Shown piece after piece: positions 1-5,541 of a stretch of DNA of 7,683 bases. Both the position numbers and the translations under genes were made by a program. Within the stretch, counting starts at the first letter, position 1; every line of letters starts with the position of its first letter. The notes under the pieces were generated by a model. The model searched no databases. It worked only from the letters and a program-made list of their open reading frames with translations, and was not told the origin of the DNA. The stretch covers positions 1 through 7,683 of the forward strand of contig JAIRLW010000318.1 in the NCBI GenBank assembly GCA_031259095.1. The letters are read 5' to 3'. The stretch comes from Planctomycetaceae bacterium. GTDB taxonomy: Bacteria; Planctomycetota; Planctomycetia; Pirellulales; Thermoguttaceae.

Positions 1-20
1 TTTAACCTCAAACAAAAACT

Positions 21-36
21 CCACTGATATAGTACG
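21..36 (+). repeat. Copy of the MITE-like element terminus
   Basis: CCACTGATATAGTACG matches the reverse complement of 6422-6437 at 15 of 16 positions, which is one end of the element at 6413-6568. Another member of that family may end here and extend to the left of the window. The rest of 1-145, downstream of cdsA, shows only a weak 8-bp inverted pair (55-62 with 105-112). Confidence 0.4.
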
Positions 37-145
37 CCTCTTTTATATTAGTGCAAAAGTACGTGTAATATTAAAAAAACCTTAATTTACAGTGTTTAAT
101 TTCTGTACTTTTAGGAAAGTGCCGTAAAACTAGACCGTTCCTGAT

Positions 146-1282
146 TTACCTACTGAACAACCATGCGAGATGATAAAAAACGGGAGCGGCGAAACAAAGT
201 GAATCGATGCGGTCTAAGAATCCACTGTGTCCCTGAATCAACGATCCGTACCCGCTCACCCCGCGATCGCGTTTGATTGCGGACATGGTCATATTTCCGG
301 CAAAACCCATTAGTGAAGCCACTAACGCAATTAAACCTGCCTGCCACCATTTTGGAAACGGCGTAAAATACCAGAGTGAAACTCCGAGCAATGCGGTTGT
401 TACGGATCCGCCTAAAACGCCTTCCCATGTTTTATTTGAGTTAATTTTCGGAGCAACAATATGACGGCGTGAAGCGTGCGACCAAAGATATTGAAACACA
501 TCGCCTAATTGGACAACAAGAATGAAAAAGAAAAGTAATTGAAAATGTTTTCCGCTTAATGTCGGCAGGATTCGGTGATAAAGAGCCGGCAAGATTGGTT
601 CTGTTTTATTTTGTTCCGCGTGTTCCGGCAACACATCGGGGCTCAACGTTTCGATAACGGTATTTTCCAACCCGTGATCCAGAATTGCGGCGGTCGGCAT
701 TTCCTCGGAAACAGATAATGATACGGCGGGAAGGTCAATCGTCAGCAATGCCGGAGCGTAACTCAAAGAGTAAACGCAAATAATTAAACCGAGTTGGAGT
801 TTGGCGGTTCGTTCCAGAAAACGTTTGGGATCGCCGGACGCAGCCATTGAGCCGGGAAGAATCAAAAAAACATAACCCGGCAAAAGAATAGAAAAAAACT
901 GATAAGGAACCAATCCTGTTTTGGAAACGAACCAATCGGGATTGATACCGACCATAATAAATTGCAATGGCGTAAAAAAAACATAGATCCAAAACAGCGT
1001 TTGATGATCTGCCGGACTTTTAGGAGTGAGGGTGATATATTCGCGGAGAATGATGCTGGATAAGATAAAAAAGAAAATGGTTGTAACCAGAGGACCGCAG
1101 ATGGAGGCTACTGCAAGTAAACCAAACAACAACCACCAGGCGCGAATCCGAGTCCGAAAAGTATCTAAAATTGCCGGATCAACACCAAAATCGACGTACC
1201 ACCGCAACGCCTTGATTGCAAGTGTTGCGGCAATCAGCAGAATAAGAACGCCAATAAATAAACAACTCGTTAAAATATCCAT
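146..1282 (-). CDS. cdsA: CdsA-family phosphatidate cytidylyltransferase (YnbB-like branch)
   Basis: This is a 378-residue multi-pass membrane protein expected to make CDP-diacylglycerol from CTP and phosphatidate at the cytoplasmic membrane. Hydrophobic segments lie near residues 5-25, 48-75, 95-113, 125-147, 163-181, 247-268 and 287-330. The CDP-diglyceride synthetase hallmarks are present: an NKTWEG block at 283-288 and the C-terminal signature at 334-360 (SAIKRDRG, then GHSGFLDRIDS). The N-terminal REYITLTP and FLERTAKLQLG stretches resemble the YnbB-like branch more than E. coli CdsA. Two oddities stand out: the usual Lys-Asp of the signature is Ser-Gly (343-344), and HGG is HSG (352-354). 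A polar stretch of about 60 residues (183-246) looks like an extra loop, which helps explain a length above the roughly 300 usual for the branch. The start is the first ATG and no Shine-Dalgarno is visible. Family assignment is firm; full activity is inferred. Confidence 0.9.
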   Translation of the reverse strand: MDILTSCLFIGVLILLIAATLAIKALRWYVDFGVDPAILDTFRTRIRAWWLLFGLLAVASICGPLVTTIFFFILSSIILREYITLTPKSPADHQTLFWIYVFFTPLQFIMVGINPDWFVSKTGLVPYQFFSILLPGYVFLILPGSMAASGDPKRFLERTAKLQLGLIICVYSLSYAPALLTIDLPAVSLSVSEEMPTAAILDHGLENTVIETLSPDVLPEHAEQNKTEPILPALYHRILPTLSGKHFQLLFFFILVVQLGDVFQYLWSHASRRHIVAPKINSNKTWEGVLGGSVTTALLGVSLWYFTPFPKWWQAGLIALVASLMGFAGNMTMSAIKRDRGVSGYGSLIQGHSGFLDRIDSLCFAAPVFYHLAWLFSR

Positions 1283-1289
1283 ACTTCAC

Positions 1290-1295
1290 AATATA
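1290..1295 (-). promoter_or_regulatory. Possible extended -10 element for cdsA
   Basis: Read on the minus strand, TGATATATT contains the hexamer TATATT preceded by TG, an extended -10 pattern. A poor -35 (TTTACT) lies 15 nt upstream. The hexamer ends only 7 nt before the cdsA ATG, so a transcript from it would be nearly leaderless. This is a pattern match in AT-rich DNA and is weak. Confidence 0.3.
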
Positions 1296-1366
1296 TCACA
1301 TTTTACCGCCAGTAAACAGGGGAATACCATTGGGGAAGAATAGTTGTTTACGTGAATCATTGGGGA

Positions 1367-1400
1367 GGTAGGCGATGTTTCAGGCGAAACATCGCCTACC
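1367..1400. repeat. Perfect 15-bp hairpin repeat, copy 1
   Basis: The arms GGTAGGCGATGTTTC (1367-1381) and GAAACATCGCCTACC (1386-1400) are perfect inverted complements around a 4-nt loop. The right 18 nt (1383-1400) recur at 1537-1554 with one mismatch. No U-run follows on the minus strand, so it looks more like a dispersed palindromic repeat than an intrinsic terminator. Confidence 0.75.
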
Positions 1401-1433
1401 ACGTGATTTTCGGGCGCAAGCAGTATTGCCATT

Positions 1434-1496
1434 TGTCCCTTCCTTAACATTTTTTCAGTGAAGGGACATTAGGGACGAATGGGACATGATGGGACA
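1434..1496. repeat. GGGAC/GTCCC motif array
   Basis: GGGAC occurs at 1463, 1472, 1481 and 1491, spaced 9, 9 and 10 nt. One inverted TGTCCCTT at 1434-1441 can pair with AAGGGACA at 1461-1468. The same motif with strict 9-nt phase forms a larger palindrome at 2725-2802, so this is a second, less complete member of that repeat type. Confidence 0.65.
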
Positions 1497-1526
1497 GCAT
1501 TTTCCATGATCAACTCTAAAAGCAAT

Positions 1527-1554
1527 GCGACGTTTCGGCGAAACGTCGCCTACC
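1527..1554 (-). terminator. Hairpin repeat copy 2, possible terminator of the M42 gene
   Basis: On the minus strand GCGACGTTTC and GAAACGTCGC form a perfect 10-bp stem with loop GCC (1527-1549), followed by ATTGCTTTT. This could end transcription of the peptidase gene, whose stop is about 45 nt upstream on that strand. The sequence also belongs to the same repeat family as 1367-1400, so terminator activity may be incidental. Confidence 0.4.
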
Positions 1555-1597
1555 TAATATTGCCTAGATTGTTACCAAAAAATCAAGAAAGATTTTC

Positions 1598-2656
1598 TTA
1601 TGGAATATAAGAAACATTGGGATCAATAGATTCACAGTAGCGAGCCATTAGGTCGGCGGCATAGTCGATGTCGCGCAACGAAATCACTTCAACCGGCGTG
1701 TGCATGTAACGGTTGGGAATACTTATCAAGGCAGTCGCAACTCCGCTGCGATTCACCTGAATTGAACCGGCGTCTGTTCCCGTAATTTTACCTTCCGCAA
1801 CCATTTGTACCGGAATCTCATTCTTTTTCGCCACATCCGCTAAAGCGTTAATCAGTTTGGTGGTCATATTGGGACCGCGTGTCAGAACAGGACCGCCGCC
1901 AAGTTTTACATCGCCGTTTTGTTTTTTTTCAATCGTTGGACAGTCTGTTGCAAAAGTTACGTCCGTCGCAATACCAATGTGCGGGTCAATTCCAAACGCA
2001 CTCGTCCGCGAACCACGCAAACCAACTTCCTCCTGAACCGTCGAAACCGCAAAAACTCCTACCTTCAACTTGGTCGGGTCAATCCGACGTAACGCTTCCA
2101 TCACCACCCAAACACCCGCTTTGTCATCCGTCGCCGGCGCAGCAATCAGATTGTTCAGCATCTCCCGATATTCCAACTCCACCGTGATCGGATCGCCAAC
2201 ATGAACATATTGTTCCGCTTCCGCTTTGTCTTTTGCCCCAATATCAACCCAAAGGTCTTTAATTTTCGGCACTTTTTTTCGGTCTTCGTCGTCCATGAGA
2301 TGAATCGGTTTTTTTCCGATCACTCCGTCAATAGAACCTTGCTCCGTCCATATCTTGACGCGAACTCCCACCAAATTTTGAATGTCCCAGCCGCCAACGG
2401 TTAAAATATACACATAACCCTGATCGTCAATATAATTGACGATCAGACCAATCTGATCACAATGTCCCGCCAACATCACCCGAAGCGGCGCATCAGGATT
2501 CCGCGCCGCAAAAACATTGCCGTGAATATCGGTACGGACCGAATCGGCAAACGGTTGCACGTAATTTCGGACAAGTTGTTGAACCGGTTCTTCAAAACCG
2601 GTTGTACTCGGCGTAGTCAAAATACTTTTCAAAAAATCTTTGGCTTGGAGGTTCAT
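1598..2656 (-). CDS. M42-family metallo-aminopeptidase (FrvX/glutamyl aminopeptidase-like)
   Basis: This is a 352-residue soluble dinuclear metalloenzyme of peptidase family M42, the TET aminopeptidase group, likely acting in cytoplasmic turnover of short peptides. All expected metal-site motifs are visible in order: AGHCDQIG with His65, PATDDKAG with Asp177, VQEEVGLRG with Glu209 (base) and Glu210 (ligand), ATDVT with Asp232, and RYMHTPVE with His319. The GTDAGSIQ and IPNRYMH stretches near the C terminus are typical of the family, and the length is normal. The start is the first ATG after an in-frame TAA about 30 nt upstream, and no clear ribosome-binding site is seen. The gene is divergent from prmC. 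Exact substrate preference (Glu/Asp, Leu or Lys) cannot be read from the sequence, and family members have sometimes been mislabelled endoglucanase or cellulase. Confidence 0.95.
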   Translation of the reverse strand: MNLQAKDFLKSILTTPSTTGFEEPVQQLVRNYVQPFADSVRTDIHGNVFAARNPDAPLRVMLAGHCDQIGLIVNYIDDQGYVYILTVGGWDIQNLVGVRVKIWTEQGSIDGVIGKKPIHLMDDEDRKKVPKIKDLWVDIGAKDKAEAEQYVHVGDPITVELEYREMLNNLIAAPATDDKAGVWVVMEALRRIDPTKLKVGVFAVSTVQEEVGLRGSRTSAFGIDPHIGIATDVTFATDCPTIEKKQNGDVKLGGGPVLTRGPNMTTKLINALADVAKKNEIPVQMVAEGKITGTDAGSIQVNRSGVATALISIPNRYMHTPVEVISLRDIDYAADLMARYCESIDPNVSYIP

Positions 2657-2724
2657 AAAATTAAATAGTGTTAAAGAGTTTTTTTATTGAAGGATTTATT
2701 AATTAATTGATTAATTGATTCTAT

Positions 2725-2802
2725 TGTCCCTTATGTCCCATTTGTCCCTAATGTCCCTGAAAAATTCTAGGGACATTAGGGACTATAGGGACTAAGGGGA
2801 CA
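2725..2802. repeat. Palindrome built of eight 9-nt-phased GTCCC/GGGAC units
   Basis: TGTCCC occurs four times at exact 9-nt steps (2725, 2734, 2743, 2752). After a 10-nt AT-rich loop, GGGAC occurs four times, again at 9-nt steps (2770, 2779, 2788, 2797). The inner 15 bp (2744-2758 with 2769-2783) pair perfectly, and the whole 34-nt arms match at 28 positions. Mismatches fall in the spacer positions, not in the GTCCC cores. It can fold as one long hairpin on either strand. Confidence 0.85.
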
Positions 2803-2876
2803 AAATCAGGACAAACAATTTCGTGATTAAAAAATAGCGGCACAACGATGAGGATTATACTGTAAGTTGGTATTAC

Positions 2877-2905
2877 TTGCAAGATTAACCGAGTTGCTTT
2901 ATACT
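2877..2905 (+). promoter_or_regulatory. Probable sigma-70-type promoter of prmC
   Basis: TTGCAA (2877-2882) and TATACT (2900-2905) are separated by 17 nt, close to the TTGACA/TATAAT consensus and spacing. Transcription would start near 2912, giving a leader of about 60 nt before the prmC ATG. It is the best promoter-like pair in this intergenic region on the plus strand. Confidence 0.55.
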
Positions 2906-2963
2906 GATTCCTTGTTGCAATGTTTTTTCTTTGAGTGATCTTCTTTTACAAGAGACAACAGGC

Positions 2964-2969
2964 AGGAGG
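2964..2969 (+). promoter_or_regulatory. Shine-Dalgarno that sets the prmC start
   Basis: A perfect AGGAGG lies 4 nt before the ATG at 2974. It favours that ATG over the in-frame GTG at 2935, which would add 13 residues with no family counterpart and would place the AGGAGG inside the coding region. Confidence 0.75.
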
Positions 2970-2973
2970 TTCA

Positions 2974-3855
2974 ATGCCGCCAACAGAAACATGGACGGTC
3001 AAGCGGTTGCTGGAATGGACAACCGATTTTCTCAAAAAGAAAGGAATGGACTCGCCGCGTCTTGAGGCAGAAATTCTGCTTGCTTCCGCGATGAACATTA
3101 AACGCATCGAACTCTACACCAACTTCGATACCGAACCTTCCGAACCACAACGTACTACCTTTCGTGAATTTGTAAAACGTCGCGGTATGTGGGAACCGGT
3201 TGCTTATTTGGTTGGTTTTAAGGAATTTTATTCGATTCCGTTCAAGGTTGACCCGAATGTTTTGATTCCGCGTCCCGAAACAGAACAATTGGTTCTGGAA
3301 ACATTGGATATTTTGAAAACTTTTGCCGAAACATCTCATCCGTCTATTTGCGATGTCGGAACCGGTAGCGGAGCAATTGCGATTGCGTTGGCAAAGAATT
3401 TGCCGAAATTGTTGAAACTATCGGCGATTGTTGCGGTTGACCGCAGTGCGGAAGCCCTTCGTGTTGCAGAATCCAACGCGGTTGCCAACGGAGTTGCCGA
3501 CCGGATAAAATTTTGTTGTTCGGATTTATTGGAGGAAGTTGCGGAAACCTTTGATGTGATTGTTGCTAATTTGCCCTACATCAGTCAATCCGAATACGAC
3601 GCTCTTCCCAAAGACATTCGCAACTTTGAACCGCAACACGCCTTGCTTGCCGGACAAAAAGGGACAGAAGTTATTGAACGTCTCGTCACTCAGTTGCCGG
3701 AAAAACTTCAATCCGACGGTTATGTTCTTTTGGAATGCAGCCCGATGATTGCCCAATCGGTTGCCGATTTTTTTGCCGATTGGAAATCGGTTCGTATTAT
3801 CAAAGATAATGCCGGACATCAACGTTTGGTGTTAGCGCAAATCAATAATGCTTAG
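2974..3855 (+). CDS. prmC: Peptide chain release factor N5-glutamine methyltransferase PrmC
   Basis: This 293-residue cytoplasmic enzyme transfers a methyl group from S-adenosylmethionine to the glutamine of the GGQ motif in release factors RF1 and RF2, aiding translation termination. The N-terminal helical domain (about 1-95) has the usual SPRLEAEILLA and PVAYLVGFKEFY stretches. The linker contains LIPRPETE (97-104). The Rossmann methyltransferase domain follows, with motif I DVGTGSGAIAIALA at 127-140, an acidic residue Asp156 ending the second strand, and the catalytic loop ANLPYIS at 198-204. Length is normal. The catalytic tetrapeptide is NLPY rather than the commoner NPPY, a conservative variant that keeps the Asn and Tyr. 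prfA, often adjacent in bacteria, is not in the window. The gene seems to be transcribed alone, since 721 bp separate it from ispE. Confidence 0.95.
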   Translation: MPPTETWTVKRLLEWTTDFLKKKGMDSPRLEAEILLASAMNIKRIELYTNFDTEPSEPQRTTFREFVKRRGMWEPVAYLVGFKEFYSIPFKVDPNVLIPRPETEQLVLETLDILKTFAETSHPSICDVGTGSGAIAIALAKNLPKLLKLSAIVAVDRSAEALRVAESNAVANGVADRIKFCCSDLLEEVAETFDVIVANLPYISQSEYDALPKDIRNFEPQHALLAGQKGTEVIERLVTQLPEKLQSDGYVLLECSPMIAQSVADFFADWKSVRIIKDNAGHQRLVLAQINNA

Positions 3856-3939
3856 CGACATGCAAAACACATTGCACAGTAAAAAATTTCCTGATTATTT
3901 CGGAATTTTGAGGAAAATCAGCAACAAATTAAAACCCCA

Positions 3940-4002
3940 AATCTCTCGTAAAAACCTCCAAGTCTCTGGTTTAAACTAACCAATCTTTGGTTTAAAACGA
4001 CC
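3940..4002 (+). repeat. Three degenerate 21-bp tandem repeats
   Basis: Units begin at 3940, 3961 and 3982. The last two (AGTCTCTGGTTTAAACTAACC-like, with TTTAAA cores) agree at 16 of 21 positions, and the first agrees with the second at 13 of 21. A weak fourth unit may follow at 4003. The run starts about 85 nt after the prmC stop. No function can be read from it. Confidence 0.5.
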
Positions 4003-4025
4003 AGTTCCAGATTACCTTTTTTTAT

Positions 4026-4042
4026 TTGTCCCGCAGGGACAA
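4026..4042. repeat. Short TTGTCCC/GGGACAA hairpin
   Basis: TTGTCCC and GGGACAA form a perfect 7-bp inverted repeat around GCA. The core is the same GTCCC/GGGAC seen in the arrays at 1434-1496 and 2725-2802. It may be a minimal member of that family or a simple hairpin. Confidence 0.5.
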
Positions 4043-4068
4043 CACGTTATTAACCGTTCAAATAAAAA

Positions 4069-4166
4069 GGCAACTTCTAAAAACTCATTTTTTGATCGAC
4101 CGAAATCGACCCAATTCGACTAAAATCGATTTTGGTCAATTTCAGTCGAAGTTTTTAGAAGTTCCC
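4069..4166. repeat. Palindromic element, copy 1
   Basis: The outer arms AACTTCTAAAAACT (4072-4085) and AGTTTTTAGAAGTT (4150-4163) are perfect 14-bp inverted repeats. The inner arms 4097-4111 and 4134-4148 match at 13 of 15 positions, and both mismatches become G-U pairs in a minus-strand transcript. The ends are GGCAAC and GTTCCC. A diverged relative of similar length lies at 4220-4320. No coding potential is seen. It resembles a small non-autonomous palindromic repeat. Confidence 0.65.
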
Positions 4167-4219
4167 AAAAGAAAAAAATCATTGGGAAATTTTCTAAATA
4201 ATACCTAAATAATAACTCT

Positions 4220-4320
4220 GGGAACCTCTAAATATACCCTTTTTCAAAAACAAACTATTCGATTTTAATTGATTTCAGTTGACTGAATATCGAAATAAAA
4301 TTAATTTTTAGAAATGCCCC
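4220..4320. repeat. Palindromic element, copy 2 (diverged)
   Basis: It begins GGGAACCTCTAAATA and ends TTTTTAGAAATGCCCC, mirroring the ends of copy 1. The interior shares the blocks TCGATTTT and ATTTCAGT with copy 1 in the same order. Its arms pair less well than those of copy 1, as expected for an older copy. An extra GGGAAATTTTCTAAATA arm at 4184-4200 suggests a further remnant between the two. Confidence 0.5.
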
Positions 4321-4364
4321 ATGATAATTTCGCGTCAAAATCCAGACAAAGAAATTTTTATATC

Positions 4365-4394
4365 TTGACATTTTACCATGTTGATGGATACAAT
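4365..4394 (+). promoter_or_regulatory. Probable promoter of the ispE-spoVG unit
   Basis: A perfect TTGACA (4365-4370) is followed after 18 nt by TACAAT (4389-4394), one base from TATAAT. It would give a leader of roughly 175 nt before ispE. It is the best consensus match in the window, and it lies just beyond the palindromic elements. Confidence 0.55.
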
Positions 4395-4576
4395 AAGAAT
4401 GTTTGACATGGAAATGGATTACACGGATTAACTAATTGATTAATTAACTAAGTAAAAAGTTTCGGCGAGATGTTGGAATTTAACCGGACGGAACTTAATC
4501 GGAGAAACTTGTTCTGTTATTTTCAGGAAAATGGAACCGATTTGAGTAGTTGGTATCGATCAGAAATCAATGGTGA

Positions 4577-5467
4577 ATGATGTTCCTTTACAAATCGAAA
4601 AACTTTTGGACGGCTTATGCTCCGGCAAAACTGAACCTTTTTTTCGAAGTGTATGGAAAACGTGACGACGGGTTTCATGAAATTATTTCCATTGCCGTCC
4701 CGATACGGCTTTTCGACACCCTGATATTCGAGCCGACCGAAAAAGAAGAAATCGATTTTAGTTGCCAAAACGCATCTTCGGATGTTCCTGATAATGAGAA
4801 TAATTTTGTTGTCCGGGCAATACGATTACTTCAGAAACGTGTAGGAATGATTCGCGGGGCGAAAATCCGGTTATTCAAGCGGATTCCGAGTCAGTCGGGA
4901 CTTGGCGGCGGGTCAAGCGACGCCGCAACCGCACTCCAAACCGCTCGGCATGTTTGGAATTTGAACATTTCCGACGAGGAATTGTTGGAAATCGCCGCCG
5001 AAATTGGAAGTGATTGCCCGATTTTTTTTCACCGCAACGCCAGTATTAGTTACGGACGCGGTGAAAAAATCCGGTCAATTGACGGTTTTATTCCCAAACT
5101 GTATTTTGTGATCCTGAAACCGTGTGAAGGACTTTCAACCGCAACTGTTTATAAGCAATGTATGTCATGTCACGATTGGCAATTTCAATATCCGGAAAAA
5201 CTGATTACTGAACTGAAAAACGGTGATCCTGTCCGTATTGGACAATGTTGTTTTAATCGGCTTGAAAACCCTGCTCAGGCTGTTTGGTATCCATTTCATC
5301 AGTTTAAACAAGAGTTGGAAAAATTCGATTGCCTTACTGTCCGTATGAGCGGAAGTGGAACCGCATTTTACGGACTTTGCCGAAATGCCCGGCACGCAAC
5401 CTGTGTTGCCGGACGCCTTCGTCAACGTGTTACAAAGAACGACCATATTTTTATTGCGAGCAACTGA
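4577..5467 (+). CDS. ispE: 4-diphosphocytidyl-2-C-methyl-D-erythritol kinase IspE
   Basis: This 296-residue GHMP-superfamily kinase phosphorylates the 2-hydroxyl of 4-diphosphocytidyl-2-C-methylerythritol with ATP in the MEP route to isoprenoid precursors. Motif 1 is APAKLNLFFEV (15-25) with the conserved Lys18. Motif 2 is the glycine-rich ATP loop SGLGGGSSDAA (107-117), with Asp115 as the expected catalytic acid. Motif 3 is RMSGSGTAFYG (256-266). GSDCPIFF (144-151) and YGRGEK (159-164) are further family stretches. The start is fixed by an in-frame TGA at 4574-4576 directly before ATG-ATG at 4577 and 4580; either ATG could be used, and no good Shine-Dalgarno precedes them. spoVG follows after 74 nt on the same strand, so co-transcription is likely. 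Confidence 0.95.
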   Translation: MMFLYKSKNFWTAYAPAKLNLFFEVYGKRDDGFHEIISIAVPIRLFDTLIFEPTEKEEIDFSCQNASSDVPDNENNFVVRAIRLLQKRVGMIRGAKIRLFKRIPSQSGLGGGSSDAATALQTARHVWNLNISDEELLEIAAEIGSDCPIFFHRNASISYGRGEKIRSIDGFIPKLYFVILKPCEGLSTATVYKQCMSCHDWQFQYPEKLITELKNGDPVRIGQCCFNRLENPAQAVWYPFHQFKQELEKFDCLTVRMSGSGTAFYGLCRNARHATCVAGRLRQRVTKNDHIFIASN

Positions 5468-5525
5468 TTAATTGATTATTAATTTGATTAATTAATTAAT
5501 TGATTAAAGGGTTTCTCGCTACTCC

Positions 5526-5532
5526 TAAGGAG
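5526..5532 (+). promoter_or_regulatory. Shine-Dalgarno that sets the spoVG start
   Basis: TAAGGAG lies 9 nt before the ATG at 5542. This selects 5542 over an in-frame upstream ATG at 5500, which would add 14 residues absent from SpoVG proteins and would place the site inside the gene. Confidence 0.8.
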
Positions 5533-5541
5533 AATTTTGTC

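Larger units (their letters stand above)
1283..1597. other. Intergenic spacer with hairpin repeats
   Basis: This is a 315-bp gap between the M42 peptidase gene and cdsA, both on the minus strand. No convincing gene is present. It holds a possible cdsA promoter, two copies of a GGTAGGCGA-type hairpin, and between them a run of GGGAC motifs. The gap and the hairpins suggest that the two genes are transcribed separately. Confidence 0.7.
2657..2973. other. Divergent intergenic region between the M42 gene and prmC
   Basis: This 317-bp region separates two divergent genes and must hold both promoters. It contains AT-rich TTAATTGA octamers near 2697-2720, a large palindrome of GTCCC/GGGAC 9-mers at 2725-2802, a good promoter-like pair for prmC at 2877-2905 and the prmC ribosome-binding site. 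No promoter for the peptidase gene stands out in the AT-rich stretch next to its start. Confidence 0.7.
3856..4576. other. Long repeat-rich spacer between prmC and ispE
   Basis: This 721-bp AT-rich stretch holds no believable gene. In order it contains a degenerate 21-bp tandem repeat (3940-4002), a short TTGTCCC/GGGACAA hairpin (4026-4042), two palindromic elements of about 100 bp (4069-4166 and 4220-4320), a promoter-like pair (4365-4394), a TTAATTGA-type AT stretch (4429-4450) and about 125 nt of unremarkable leader to ispE. Confidence 0.7.

Noticed and set aside
55..112. Intrinsic terminator of cdsA from AAAAGTAC/GTACTTTT
   Set aside because: The stem is only 8 bp, AT-rich and separated by 42 nt, so it is unlikely to terminate transcription.
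1026..1343. A 105-codon plus-strand open frame opposite the start of cdsA
   Set aside because: It is antisense to the conserved membrane protein, with basic low-complexity composition and no family resemblance.
2725..2802. CRISPR array
   Set aside because: The unit is only 9 nt with 4-nt spacers and inverts midway; CRISPR repeats are over 20 nt with unique spacers of similar length, and there are no cas genes.
2935..2973. GTG start extending PrmC by 13 residues
   Set aside because: The AGGAGG at 2964-2969 would be inside the gene and points to the ATG at 2974; the extra residues have no family counterpart.
3887..3925. Terminator hairpin after prmC (CTGATT/AATCAG and TTTCCT/AGGAAA)
   Set aside because: These 6-bp pairs compete with each other, are AT-rich and have no U-run; chance is the simplest explanation.
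4026..4208. A 60-codon plus-strand open frame
   Set aside because: It spans the first palindromic element and the GTCCC hairpin, is lysine- and asparagine-rich as random AT-rich DNA would be, and has no ribosome-binding site.
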